Shown here piece by piece: positions 24,073-31,781 of a stretch of DNA of 64,000 nucleotides. This stretch comes from CAVPLM01 sp964497095. Lineage in GTDB: Bacteria; Actinomycetota; Thermoleophilia; RBG-16-64-13. The notes under the pieces were generated by a model that had not been told where the DNA came from, did not search any database, and was given only the letters and a program-made list of their open reading frames with translations. Location of the stretch: the NCBI GenBank assembly GCA_964497095.1, contig CAZCCL010000002.1, positions 1 through 64,000 of the forward strand, given 5' to 3'. Both the position numbers and the translations under genes were made by a program. Position 1 is the first letter of the stretch. Each line of letters opens with the position of its first letter.

Positions 24073-25758
24073 GTGGAAAGCCGGCGACAGAAGGAATCAG
24101 GGGGTCATCGCCCCAGCGCGGACCGTAGCCCCTTCCTGCCTTCCGGCGCGCCGTTTCGAATAGCGGCGGTGCTCTTCGACTTCGACGGCACTCTGACCCG
24201 ACCGGGAGACCTGGACCTGGCCGCCATCAAACGGGAGATCGGCTGCCCCCCCGAGAAGGGTCTGTTGGAATACCTGCGCGAGACCGAGGATCCCGAAGAG
24301 CGGCGCGGCCGCGAAGTCGTCCTGGAGCAAGCGGAGGGGGAGGCGGCCGACAGGGCCGAGCCCGGCGAGGGCGCCGAGGCACTGATCGATTTCCTCCGCG
24401 GGCAGAGGATCCCCATGGCCATCATCACCCGCAACGCCGGGGTGAGTGTTCGGAGGGCACTGGGCCGGTTTCGGGGAGTCGAACCGGACGACTTCGCCCT
24501 CATTGTCTCCCGTGACCTGCCCTTCGATCCCAAGCCGTTCCCCGCCGGGGTCCTGTATGTGGCCGAAGAGCTGGGTGTGGAGGCGGGCGAGCTGCTGATG
24601 ATCGGTGACCATGCCTTCGACATCGAAGCGGGCAAACGGGCCGGGACTCTGACGATGTTCCTGCGCAACGATCCCTTGGAGGATCTGGCGGCCGTGGGCG
24701 CTGATTTCGTGGTGACCGACCTGAGGGAGGCGCAGCGGACGATCCGCTACGGCATCCCCCTGCCGGTGGGCAAGCTACCGCCCGATCTGCTGGAGGTCAG
24801 CCTGGCGGGGATCGCCCCGGACGACCCCACTGTGCTCGTGGGAGCAGCCATCGGCGAGGATGCCGCTGCCGTGGATGTCGGGGAATCGGAGGTGTTGGTC
24901 TTGGCCTCCGATCCGATCACGTTGGCCGCCGACTCGCCGGCCCGGTACGCGGTGCTGGCCAATGCGAACGACGTGGCCACGAGTGGGGCCACTCCCAGGT
25001 GGTTCCTCAGCACGCTCTTGCTGCCCACCGATTCGAGCGCCTCCGAAGTGCTCGCTTTGGCGAGGGACATCCAGGAAGTCTGCGCGGCCTACGGCATCTC
25101 GCTGTGCGGCGGGCACACGGAGATCACCGATGCCGTCTCGCGGCCGCTCGTGGTCGGGATGATGGCGGGCACGGTCGTGGCCGGACGGCTCATCGCCAAA
25201 CACCGGATGCAGGAGGGCGACCGCATACTCATGACAAAAGGGGTGGCGGTAGAGGGCACGGGCCTGGTCGCTCGAGAGTTCCCCCACCGCTTGGCCCGGG
25301 AGGGAATGACGCAGGCGGAGATAGTTGACTGCGCCGCCTTCCTCGAGCAGATGGGGATCCTCGAGGAGGCCCGCGTGGCCCGGTCCGTCGCGGGGGTCAC
25401 CGCCTTGCACGACGTGACGGAAGGCGGGCTGGCGACGGCGGTGAGGGAGCTGGGCGCAGCCGGCGGCCGCCGGCTGCGCGTCCACATGGACCGCATCCCC
25501 ATCTATGCGCAGACCGCCCGCGTGTGCTCGATCCTGGGCATCGACCCACTGGGCCTGATCGGTTCGGGCAGTCTCCTCATCACCTGCTCCGCCGTTGACG
25601 CCGGTTCCTTGGCCGCGGCGATCGCCGCGATCGGGATCGAGATCGCCGACATCGGGGAAGTCCTGGAGCCGGGGGAGGGTGTGGAGGCCTACAGCGAGGG
25701 TGTTCCCGTGGCCTGGCCGTACTTCGCGCGAGACGAGGTGTCCCGCCTCAATAGTTAG
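24073..25758 (+). CDS. HAD phosphatase fused to PurM/HypE-like AIR synthase-related protein
   Basis: A 561-aa two-domain protein. The N-terminal HAD hydrolase (about 30-230) has VLFDFDGTLT (nucleophile Asp36, acid Asp38), IITRNAG (motif II Thr), PKPF (motif III Lys) and GDHAFDIEAG (motif IV). The C-terminal part (about 240-560) resembles the PurM/ThiL/HypE/SelD ATP-binding superfamily: GEDAAAVDVG, ANDVATSGATPRWF, LCGGHTEITDAV and HDVTEGGLATAVREL. In PurM-fold enzymes this part makes acyl-phosphates with ATP. Start GTG 24073 has AGGAG 8 nt before it; an upstream GTG at 24049 is less likely. No function can be assigned. The pairing suggests a coupled phosphorylation/dephosphorylation or metabolite-repair step. 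Confidence 0.8.
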   Translation: MESRRQKESGGHRPSADRSPFLPSGAPFRIAAVLFDFDGTLTRPGDLDLAAIKREIGCPPEKGLLEYLRETEDPEERRGREVVLEQAEGEAADRAEPGEGAEALIDFLRGQRIPMAIITRNAGVSVRRALGRFRGVEPDDFALIVSRDLPFDPKPFPAGVLYVAEELGVEAGELLMIGDHAFDIEAGKRAGTLTMFLRNDPLEDLAAVGADFVVTDLREAQRTIRYGIPLPVGKLPPDLLEVSLAGIAPDDPTVLVGAAIGEDAAAVDVGESEVLVLASDPITLAADSPARYAVLANANDVATSGATPRWFLSTLLLPTDSSASEVLALARDIQEVCAAYGISLCGGHTEITDAVSRPLVVGMMAGTVVAGRLIAKHRMQEGDRILMTKGVAVEGTGLVAREFPHRLAREGMTQAEIVDCAAFLEQMGILEEARVARSVAGVTALHDVTEGGLATAVRELGAAGGRRLRVHMDRIPIYAQTARVCSILGIDPLGLIGSGSLLITCSAVDAGSLAAAIAAIGIEIADIGEVLEPGEGVEAYSEGVPVAWPYFARDEVSRLNS

Positions 25759-25761
25759 GCC

Positions 25762-25791
25762 TTGCCAAACAGTACGGTAATACCGTACAAT
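25762..25791 (+). promoter_or_regulatory. promoter and MarR operator, leaderless start
   Basis: TTGCCA (25762-25767), an 18-nt spacer and TACAAT (25786-25791) make a good sigma-70-type promoter. The expected start, 7-8 nt on, is the A of the marR ATG at 25799, so the mRNA has no leader. A perfect 17-bp palindrome, GTACGGTAATACCGTAC (25772-25788), fills the spacer and enters the -10 box. It is the obvious operator for the MarR protein encoded next. Confidence 0.8.
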
Positions 25792-25798
25792 ATCTGCC

Positions 25799-26260
25799 AT
25801 GACTCGATGTACTACACAAGATGCGGTGTCGGCGCTCCAGGATCGATTCCGGGTGGGCTACTGGAAGGCCTTGCGGGATATGGACACTCTCAGACTCGGG
25901 CAATGGGAGCATTCCCGGCTTACGCTGCCCCAGCTGCGGGTGCTCTTCCAGGTGCGGCGTAGCCCGGGCATCACTACCGGCGAACTGGCCCGCTGTCTGG
26001 GCATAACCACCTCGACCACGAGCGGGCTGGTGTCGAAACTGGCCGACCGCGGGCTTTTGGCCCGGGGCAGCAGCGAGGAGGACCGCCGGCAGATACCCTT
26101 GGAGCTGACGGAGAGCGGACGGGAACTGGCGGGGGAGCTCCGCAGGCAGACCCTCCCCTTTCTCGAAGCAGTGGCCGAAGAGCTGGGGGATGAACTTGAC
26201 CACGTGGTCGAGGCGCTCGAGAAGCTTGCTACAGCCAGCTCCCGAGTGAGAGAGCGATGA
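25799..26260 (+). CDS. MarR-family transcriptional regulator
   Basis: A 153-aa winged-helix repressor. The DNA-binding part (about 40-105) includes ITTGELARCLGITTSTTSGLVSKLADRGLL (recognition helix) and the wing RGSSEEDRRQIPLELTESG. N- and C-terminal helices form the dimer interface. The gene has no ribosome site but a promoter placed for leaderless transcription, with a 17-bp palindrome inside it, so it probably represses itself and the overlapping MFS gene (ATGA junction). The inducer is likely a substrate of that pump. Confidence 0.93.
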   Translation: MTRCTTQDAVSALQDRFRVGYWKALRDMDTLRLGQWEHSRLTLPQLRVLFQVRRSPGITTGELARCLGITTSTTSGLVSKLADRGLLARGSSEEDRRQIPLELTESGRELAGELRRQTLPFLEAVAEELGDELDHVVEALEKLATASSRVRER

Positions 26261-27591
26261 CCAGGACACGCAAAGGCCTGTGGGCGGTGGCCCGCGGCGT
26301 GCGCTCTCTCAACAACCGCAACTACCGACTCTTCTGGTTCGGGCAGCTGGTTTCTCTCGGGGGGACCTGGATGCAGGACGTGGCCCTCAGCTGGCTGGTT
26401 CTCAGCCTGACCGATTCCCCCATGGCTCTGGGATTGGCTATGACCATCCGCTTCCTGCCCGTGCTCCTTTTCTCACTCTACGGCGGAGTGCTGGCCGACC
26501 GCCTGCCCAAGCGGCAGACCATCATCGTCGTGCAGGCGATACAGCTTCTGGTGGCGCTCACGCTGGCCATCCTCACGTCCACGGAGCTGGTGACGGTGAC
26601 CATGATCTACGCGCTGGTGGCGGTGCGGGGTCTTCTGGACGCCGTCGACGGTCCTACCCGTCAGGCCTTCGTTCCCGAGATGGTGGGGACCGAGGATCTG
26701 TCGAACGCTATTGCTCTCAACTCGACCCAGTTCAACGCCGCTCGCTTGGCAGGGCCGGCCGTCGGCGCCGTGGTGATAGGCACCGCGGGCATCGCTGCCT
26801 GCTTCTACCTGAACGCGGCCAGTTTCTTGGTGGTGATCGCGGCCCTGCTGCTCATGCGCCCGGATGAATTTCACTCAGTCCCTCGAGCTCCTCGCGAGAA
26901 AGCGCTCCGCCAGTTGAAGGAGGGCCTGCGCTATGCCCGCTCCACCCCTGAAGTGGTCGTGATCCTTATCCTGGTGGCAGCCATCGGGACCTTCGGTTTC
27001 AACTTCCAGATCATCCTGCCCCTGGTCACCAAGTATGTGCTGGGCGCGGGAGCATCCACTCTGGCCCTGCTCACTACCTCCAGTGGGGTGGGCGCCGTGC
27101 TGGCCGGGCTCTTCGTGGCCTATCGGGAGAAGCTGAGGCTGCGCCTGCTGATGGGGGCGGCGATCGCTTTTGTCGTGCTGTTGGCTTTCGTGGGGCTCTC
27201 TCGGCAGGGGGTTATCACCGCGGTCTTGATGTTCATGATCGGTTTTGCCGGGGTCCTTTTCATGACGACTGCCAATACTCGGCTGCAGCTGCGGGTACCC
27301 GGGCACATGCGCGGCAGGGTGATGGCTATGTACGGTCTCCTGTTCATGGGGACCACCCCTATCTCGAGTCTGCTCATCGGTCAACTGGCGGAAAGCGTGG
27401 GCGTGCAGGCGACTGTTCTTTGCATGGCCGGCCTGTGTGCGGCCGGGCTCGGGGTGGGAGCGCTGTACGTCCGTCGCGCTACTCCCATGACAGGTGGGCC
27501 AGGCAGGATGGTCCCTGTGTTCTCGGGCGAGGCTCGGCAGCGGGTGGCGGACCACGGCACCGGCTTGGAGGAAGACACGAGACCGGCGTAA
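26257..27591 (+). CDS. MFS transporter (enterobactin exporter/EntS-like)
   Basis: A 444-aa major facilitator with about 12 TMs. NRNYRLFWFGQLVSLGGTWMQ at 20-40 and the GGVLADRLPKRQTI loop are typical of the MFS_3 (EntS) group, as are DAVDGPTRQAFVPEMVG and PGHMRGRVMAMYGLLFMG. The last 35 aa form a basic, probably cytoplasmic tail. The start ATG 26257 overlaps the MarR stop. Likely an efflux pump induced by its own substrate through the MarR protein. Confidence 0.9.
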   Translation: MTRTRKGLWAVARGVRSLNNRNYRLFWFGQLVSLGGTWMQDVALSWLVLSLTDSPMALGLAMTIRFLPVLLFSLYGGVLADRLPKRQTIIVVQAIQLLVALTLAILTSTELVTVTMIYALVAVRGLLDAVDGPTRQAFVPEMVGTEDLSNAIALNSTQFNAARLAGPAVGAVVIGTAGIAACFYLNAASFLVVIAALLLMRPDEFHSVPRAPREKALRQLKEGLRYARSTPEVVVILILVAAIGTFGFNFQIILPLVTKYVLGAGASTLALLTTSSGVGAVLAGLFVAYREKLRLRLLMGAAIAFVVLLAFVGLSRQGVITAVLMFMIGFAGVLFMTTANTRLQLRVPGHMRGRVMAMYGLLFMGTTPISSLLIGQLAESVGVQATVLCMAGLCAAGLGVGALYVRRATPMTGGPGRMVPVFSGEARQRVADHGTGLEEDTRPA

Positions 27592-27631
27592 GCTGGTAGG
27601 TGACTGACTTCCGACGCGATCCGGGGGGAAG

Positions 27632-29113
27632 ATGCGGCGTGTGCACGGGGGCCGGGTCGCGGCCCCGATTCTCTTGGCAGTCCTCGTGGTGGTGGTCACC
27701 GCGCTTATGGCCCTGTCCGGCCTTGGGTGCGGTGATCCTCCGGCCGGCGCGCCGGGCATTGGCGACCCTTACTTCCCTTCCGCCGGCAACGGCGGCTACG
27801 ACGCGCTCAAGTACGAGATCGTCCTGTCTATCGACCCCCGGTCGAACGGTCTGCGCGGGAGTACGACGGTGGACGCGGAGGCCGTCCAAGACCTCGACTC
27901 CTTCAATCTGGATTTCTTGGGACTGGAGGTCGAGAGCGTGTTCGTGGACGGCGTTCCCGCTGATTTCGAGCGAGAGGGGCAAGAACTCACCGTCCTGTGC
28001 CCCGAGCAACTTGAGACCGGCAAGAGGTTTGCCGTCCAGGTCTCCTACTCGGGAATCCCCGTCTCCCTGGAAGACTCCGGATCGTTCTCGGTGGGCTGGC
28101 AACACACGGGAGGCACCATCTACACGCTGGACGAGCCCCAGGGCGCGGCCACCTGGTTCCCGGTGAACGATCACCCTTCAGACAAGGCGGCGTATGGGTT
28201 CCGTCTGACTGTGCCTCGACCCTACGTGGCGGCGGCGAACGGGGTGTTGGTCGGGACTGAGGCCGGGGAAAGGGACCAGACGTTCGTCTGGGAGATGGAA
28301 GAGCCGATGGCCAGTTACCTGGCCACGGTCGCCGTCGGAGAATACGAGCTGGAGGAGAGCACTGCTCCCAACGGGGTGGCCATCCGCAACTACTTCGCCC
28401 CCGCGGTGGCCGAGGAGGCGGGCAAAGCGTTCGCGCGCACCGGGGAGATACTGGCTTTTTACGCTGATCTGTTCGGTCCCTATCCGTTCGACGTCTACGG
28501 CGTCGTGGTCCCGGATGTCGACACCGGGGCGGCCATGGAGAACCAGACCCTTTCCCTGTTCGGGCGGGACGTGCTCTCGAAGAGATTGTCCGACCCCGTC
28601 GTCGGTGACATCTATGTCTCCCACGAGTTGGCTCACCAGTGGTTCGGTAACAGCGTCACCATCACCCGCTGGAAGGACATCTGGCTGAACGAGGGTTTTG
28701 CCACCTATGCGAATTGGCTGTGGCTGGAGCACGACCGAGGACGCGAGGCTCTTGACCAACAGGTGAGACAAAGTCTGGGGATGCTTCTCAGCGACGGCCG
28801 GCCGCCGCCCGGGGATCCCGGACCCGACGACCTCTTCAGCGTGAGCGTCTATCGGCGCGGGGCTCTGACCCTGCACGCGCTGCGGCAGACGGTGGGCGAC
28901 GAGATCTTCTTCCGCATCCTGCGTGAGTGGGGCACGCGGTACCGGTATGGGAACGTTTGGACGGAGGATCTCATCGCTTTGGCCGAGGAGGAAGCGCAAG
29001 GTTCGGTGGAAGTCGATCTGGCCGGTCTTTTCGAGACTTGGCTCTATAGCGAGGAGCTTCCGGAGATGCCCGTGCGAATGGAGGACCCGGTATCCGCGGA
29101 GGCGGCACGTTGA
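27632..29113 (+). CDS. M1-family zinc aminopeptidase, exported
   Basis: A 493-aa gluzincin peptidase. The zinc site is H331-E-L-A-H335 with third ligand Glu354 in WLNEGFATY. The substrate-binding GAMEN motif appears as GAAMENQ, just before FGRD. An N-terminal hydrophobic segment (about 11-30) acts as signal peptide or anchor; GLGC beyond it is a poor lipobox. Only the N-terminal and catalytic domains are present, without the large C-terminal helical domain of PepN, as in other short secreted M1 enzymes. A G-rich site lies before the ATG. The next gene begins at the stop codon (TTGA overlap). Confidence 0.92.
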   Translation: MRRVHGGRVAAPILLAVLVVVVTALMALSGLGCGDPPAGAPGIGDPYFPSAGNGGYDALKYEIVLSIDPRSNGLRGSTTVDAEAVQDLDSFNLDFLGLEVESVFVDGVPADFEREGQELTVLCPEQLETGKRFAVQVSYSGIPVSLEDSGSFSVGWQHTGGTIYTLDEPQGAATWFPVNDHPSDKAAYGFRLTVPRPYVAAANGVLVGTEAGERDQTFVWEMEEPMASYLATVAVGEYELEESTAPNGVAIRNYFAPAVAEEAGKAFARTGEILAFYADLFGPYPFDVYGVVVPDVDTGAAMENQTLSLFGRDVLSKRLSDPVVGDIYVSHELAHQWFGNSVTITRWKDIWLNEGFATYANWLWLEHDRGREALDQQVRQSLGMLLSDGRPPPGDPGPDDLFSVSVYRRGALTLHALRQTVGDEIFFRILREWGTRYRYGNVWTEDLIALAEEEAQGSVEVDLAGLFETWLYSEELPEMPVRMEDPVSAEAAR

Positions 29114-29853
29114 GTCGGCACGACTCGGACAGGGGCCCTGTCTGGGCCCGGTTCGACTGGACCCCGGAACGGTACGAAGACCTTATACGCCGGGTGGTCC
29201 CCGACTACGGCGAGCAGGAGCCTCTGATCGCCGGATTGCTGCGAGAGGCCATGCCGCCCGAGGGTGCAGGCCCGTTCCGCGTACTGGAGCTCGGGGCCGG
29301 GACGGGGACGCTGTCACGCTTTCTGCTGGAGACCTTCCCCGGAGCCGAACTGACTGCCTTGGACGTGTCGCCGGTCATGCTGGACGCCTGCGCGGACCTT
29401 CTCGCCCCCTTCGCGGACCGGGTGCATCTCCGACACGTGGACTTCGGCACGGCGGAGCTCGGCGCGGCGGAGCTCGGCACGGCGGAGCTCGGCTTCGGAT
29501 ATCACGCGGCGGTGTCGCGGCTGGCGATCCATCACCTGGAAGACAAGGACAAACGGGGGCTCTTCGGCAGGCTGGCCAAGGCACTGCTGCCCGGGGGAGT
29601 CCTCGCGATGAGCGACCTGGTCACCGGCTCGACCGAAGAGGAGACCGAGATCATGCTGGCGGAGTGGCGGAGATACATGCTGGCCCAGGGCGAAGACCCT
29701 GCCGAGTGGGAGCGGTGGCTCGTGGGTGAGGACGACCTCCCATCTCCCGCTCAGACCCAGGTGGAGTGGCTGCTCGAGGCCGGATTCGCCGGCGCGAGTG
29801 TCGTCTGGCAACGGGCGCAATTCGCCGTAATCCGCGCGGCCAAAGCCGCGTGA
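29110..29853 (+). CDS. class I SAM-dependent methyltransferase
   Basis: A 247-aa Rossmann-fold methyltransferase. Motif I VLELGAGTGTLSRFLL (about 59-74), motif II ALDVSPVMLDAC and later YHAAVSRLAIHHLED define the SAM site. Between motifs II and III is a three-fold 5-residue tandem repeat (GTAEL, GAAEL, GTAEL), a recent DNA-repeat expansion. TTG start overlaps the stop of the M1 peptidase gene. Substrate unknown. Confidence 0.9.
   Translation: MSRHDSDRGPVWARFDWTPERYEDLIRRVVPDYGEQEPLIAGLLREAMPPEGAGPFRVLELGAGTGTLSRFLLETFPGAELTALDVSPVMLDACADLLAPFADRVHLRHVDFGTAELGAAELGTAELGFGYHAAVSRLAIHHLEDKDKRGLFGRLAKALLPGGVLAMSDLVTGSTEEETEIMLAEWRRYMLAQGEDPAEWERWLVGEDDLPSPAQTQVEWLLEAGFAGASVVWQRAQFAVIRAAKAA
29446..29490 (+). 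repeat. 15-bp tandem repeat, three units, inside the methyltransferase gene
   Basis: GGCACGGCGGAGCTC, one variant with a single change, then the first again, in phase with codons. It adds the pentapeptides GTAEL, GAAEL, GTAEL to the protein. Confidence 0.9.
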
Positions 29854-29855
29854 GA

Positions 29856-29874
29856 TCGGGGCCGCGCGGCCCGA
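29856..29874. terminator. short GC hairpin after the methyltransferase gene
   Basis: TCGGGGCC and GGCCCGA form a 7-bp stem 2 nt after the stop. No T-run. The remainder of the 137-bp gap to the next gene has no other clear feature. Confidence 0.35.
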
Positions 29875-29990
29875 GCCCGGCGTGGTCGGGCACGCCGTCA
29901 CGTCTGGCCTCCGCCGCACCGGCGGTGTTAGGATTGGTACCTGATCCCCCCACCACCGACCAGGCGCTCAAGCGCACGGAGGACCGAAGT

Positions 29991-30785
29991 ATGCGTTTCA
30001 TCGATGCCCACCTGCACACCGACATGATCGAAGACAAGCAGCTGCAGAAGCTGGTCATGATGGGCATGGAGGCGGCCATCGTCCCCAGCCCTCACATGTA
30101 CCTGGGAAGCAAGGACGCGGACAGCGTCCTCCTCATGTGGGAGCGCTTCCTGGGCATGGAGACGACCACGGCCAAGACCCTGGGCTTCGAGCTCTTCACC
30201 TCACTCTCGGTGCCGTTTTTCGGAGTGAACCACGCCGACGCCGAGAAGTGTCTGGAGAGACTTCCCGACTTCCTCAAGGCCGAGCGGGCGGTGGCTCTGG
30301 GCGAGATAGGTCTGGACACCGGGACCGACTTCGAGCGGGAACTCTTCCGGGAGCACCTGAGGATCGCCAAAGCTCACGACCTGCCCGTCATCCTCCATAC
30401 CCCCATCCGCCTGGCTCCTCAAGGGGAGGCGGTGCTGCCGCAAGTACTCGAGATCATCGAAGAAGAGGGTTTCTCCCCGGAGAAGTGCGTATTCGACCAT
30501 GCCGGGGAAGCCACTCTCGACTGGCGCATGAAGACCGGCGGCATGGTAGGGCTCTCCGTGTGCTGGGACAAGATGCCCCCGGAACCGGCCGCCCAGTACG
30601 TCATCGACCACCCGGATCTGCGCGACCGCATCATCATCAACTCGGAACTGGGCGGTGAAGGCAACGACTACTTCATGGTCCCCCGGGTGATCTTGGCCAT
30701 GAAGCTCTTCGGACTCGACAAAGCCAGCATCGACAAGGTCTGCTACCAGAATCCCAAAGACTTCTTCGGGCTGCCGGTGGACTGA
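29991..30785 (+). CDS. TatD-like metal-dependent hydrolase
   Basis: A 264-aa TIM-barrel amidohydrolase-superfamily protein. Metal ligands appear as HLH (7-9, FIDAHLHTD), Glu in VALGEIGLDTG, His in VILHTP and His in CVFDHAG. The usual TatD ETD motif is replaced by SELGGEGNDY. It is related to but distinct from TatD DNases. The upstream open frame is ignored: ATG 29991 has ACGGAGGA before it and starts the family fold. Function unproven; no coupled gene. Confidence 0.82.
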   Translation: MRFIDAHLHTDMIEDKQLQKLVMMGMEAAIVPSPHMYLGSKDADSVLLMWERFLGMETTTAKTLGFELFTSLSVPFFGVNHADAEKCLERLPDFLKAERAVALGEIGLDTGTDFERELFREHLRIAKAHDLPVILHTPIRLAPQGEAVLPQVLEIIEEEGFSPEKCVFDHAGEATLDWRMKTGGMVGLSVCWDKMPPEPAAQYVIDHPDLRDRIIINSELGGEGNDYFMVPRVILAMKLFGLDKASIDKVCYQNPKDFFGLPVD

Positions 30786-30827
30786 GGGCCGGTCCGGGCG
30801 TGACGGCGGCTCTACCCGGTAGGCGGT

Positions 30828-31628
30828 CTAGCCCGGCAGGATCGATCCGCACGAATTGCAGAATCGGGCGTCCTGCGTGTTGAGGGCCCCGCAATCGGCG
30901 CACCGTCGTGACGCTGCCGCCGGGGGGGCACCCGCTGCCGCCGGGGGGGCAGGCCGGGTATCTGCGTGCAGAGGGGGGCGGGCGACCGGCTCATCCGTGA
31001 TGGGCGCGGGTTCCGTGGGACGCATCTCGGCCGCCGTGGGCTCCATAGGCGTGGGGACTGCTGGGGCCGGCGATACCGGAGAAGGCGCGGCTGCCTGCGC
31101 GCGCGGATGCATGGATTCCGCGGAAACGCTACCCGCGGCGACCGGGCTCGTCTGGACGGGAGCCGGCGGGACCACGCTCCTCCGCGCGGGAGTCGCGGAG
31201 GCCGGTGCCCCTGCCTGGGCGGCGGTTTCGCCCACCAGGAGGACCACCAACCCGTAGAGCGCCGCGACCGTGGGGATGAGCGCGATCACCGAGACCCAGC
31301 TGTGGAACACGGCCGCGGCCGCCACTTGGAACACGACCACGATTGCCAGCAACCAGATGATCGGCCCTTCACGGAACATCTTCCAGGAGGCGGCAAGCGA
31401 GATCAGCGCTGCAATAAAGGCGAATGAGTACTCGATAGCCGAGCCGGTGGTGGCCGAGGCGAAGCTGCTCCCCAGGCCCCCCAGACTGTTGGTGACCGCG
31501 GTGATGAGACCAAGCGCCCCCAGCACCCCTAAGAGCAGGAAGGCCATCCCCCCGACGGCGATCAGGTTCCCCAAGAGGGTGATGTAGAGGTAAAGGGGCC
31601 GCTCCGGGCCTGTAGACGGATCTTTCAT
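30828..31628 (-). CDS. four-TM membrane protein with C-terminal zinc ribbon
   Basis: A 266-aa protein. About four TMs (12-165) are followed by a long Ala/Pro-rich disordered linker (about 170-238) and a zinc ribbon CADCGALNTQDARFCNSCG (two C-x2-C pairs) at the very C-terminus. This layout is common in uncharacterised actinobacterial proteins; the ribbon probably sits in the cytoplasm. ATG 31628 is preferred to the longer open frame to 31937, which runs into the divergent FHA-ABC gene. Divergence from the FHA-ABC/kinase pair hints at a shared role, but this is only positional. Confidence 0.7.
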   Translation of the reverse strand: MKDPSTGPERPLYLYITLLGNLIAVGGMAFLLLGVLGALGLITAVTNSLGGLGSSFASATTGSAIEYSFAFIAALISLAASWKMFREGPIIWLLAIVVVFQVAAAAVFHSWVSVIALIPTVAALYGLVVLLVGETAAQAGAPASATPARRSVVPPAPVQTSPVAAGSVSAESMHPRAQAAAPSPVSPAPAVPTPMEPTAAEMRPTEPAPITDEPVARPPLHADTRPAPPAAAGAPPAAASRRCADCGALNTQDARFCNSCGSILPG

Positions 31629-31723
31629 GGGCCCCTGCCGCTTCGGCCTTTGTATCGTCACGACAAAACCCATCTTAGCACCGGCCCCCAGCCGCGCAAC
31701 GCCTCCGTCGCAGATTCGACGGT

Positions 31724-31751
31724 TTGCAAAAGCCGCCGAGGAAGATAAGAA
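31724..31751 (+). promoter_or_regulatory. candidate promoter of the FHA-ABC/kinase operon
   Basis: TTGCAA (31724-31729), 16 nt, then TAAGAA (31746-31751), 30 nt before the GTG start, in an unusually A-rich stretch. Confidence 0.4.
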
Positions 31752-31781
31752 TAGAGCCAACCAAAATCCGGGGGTGGGCAA

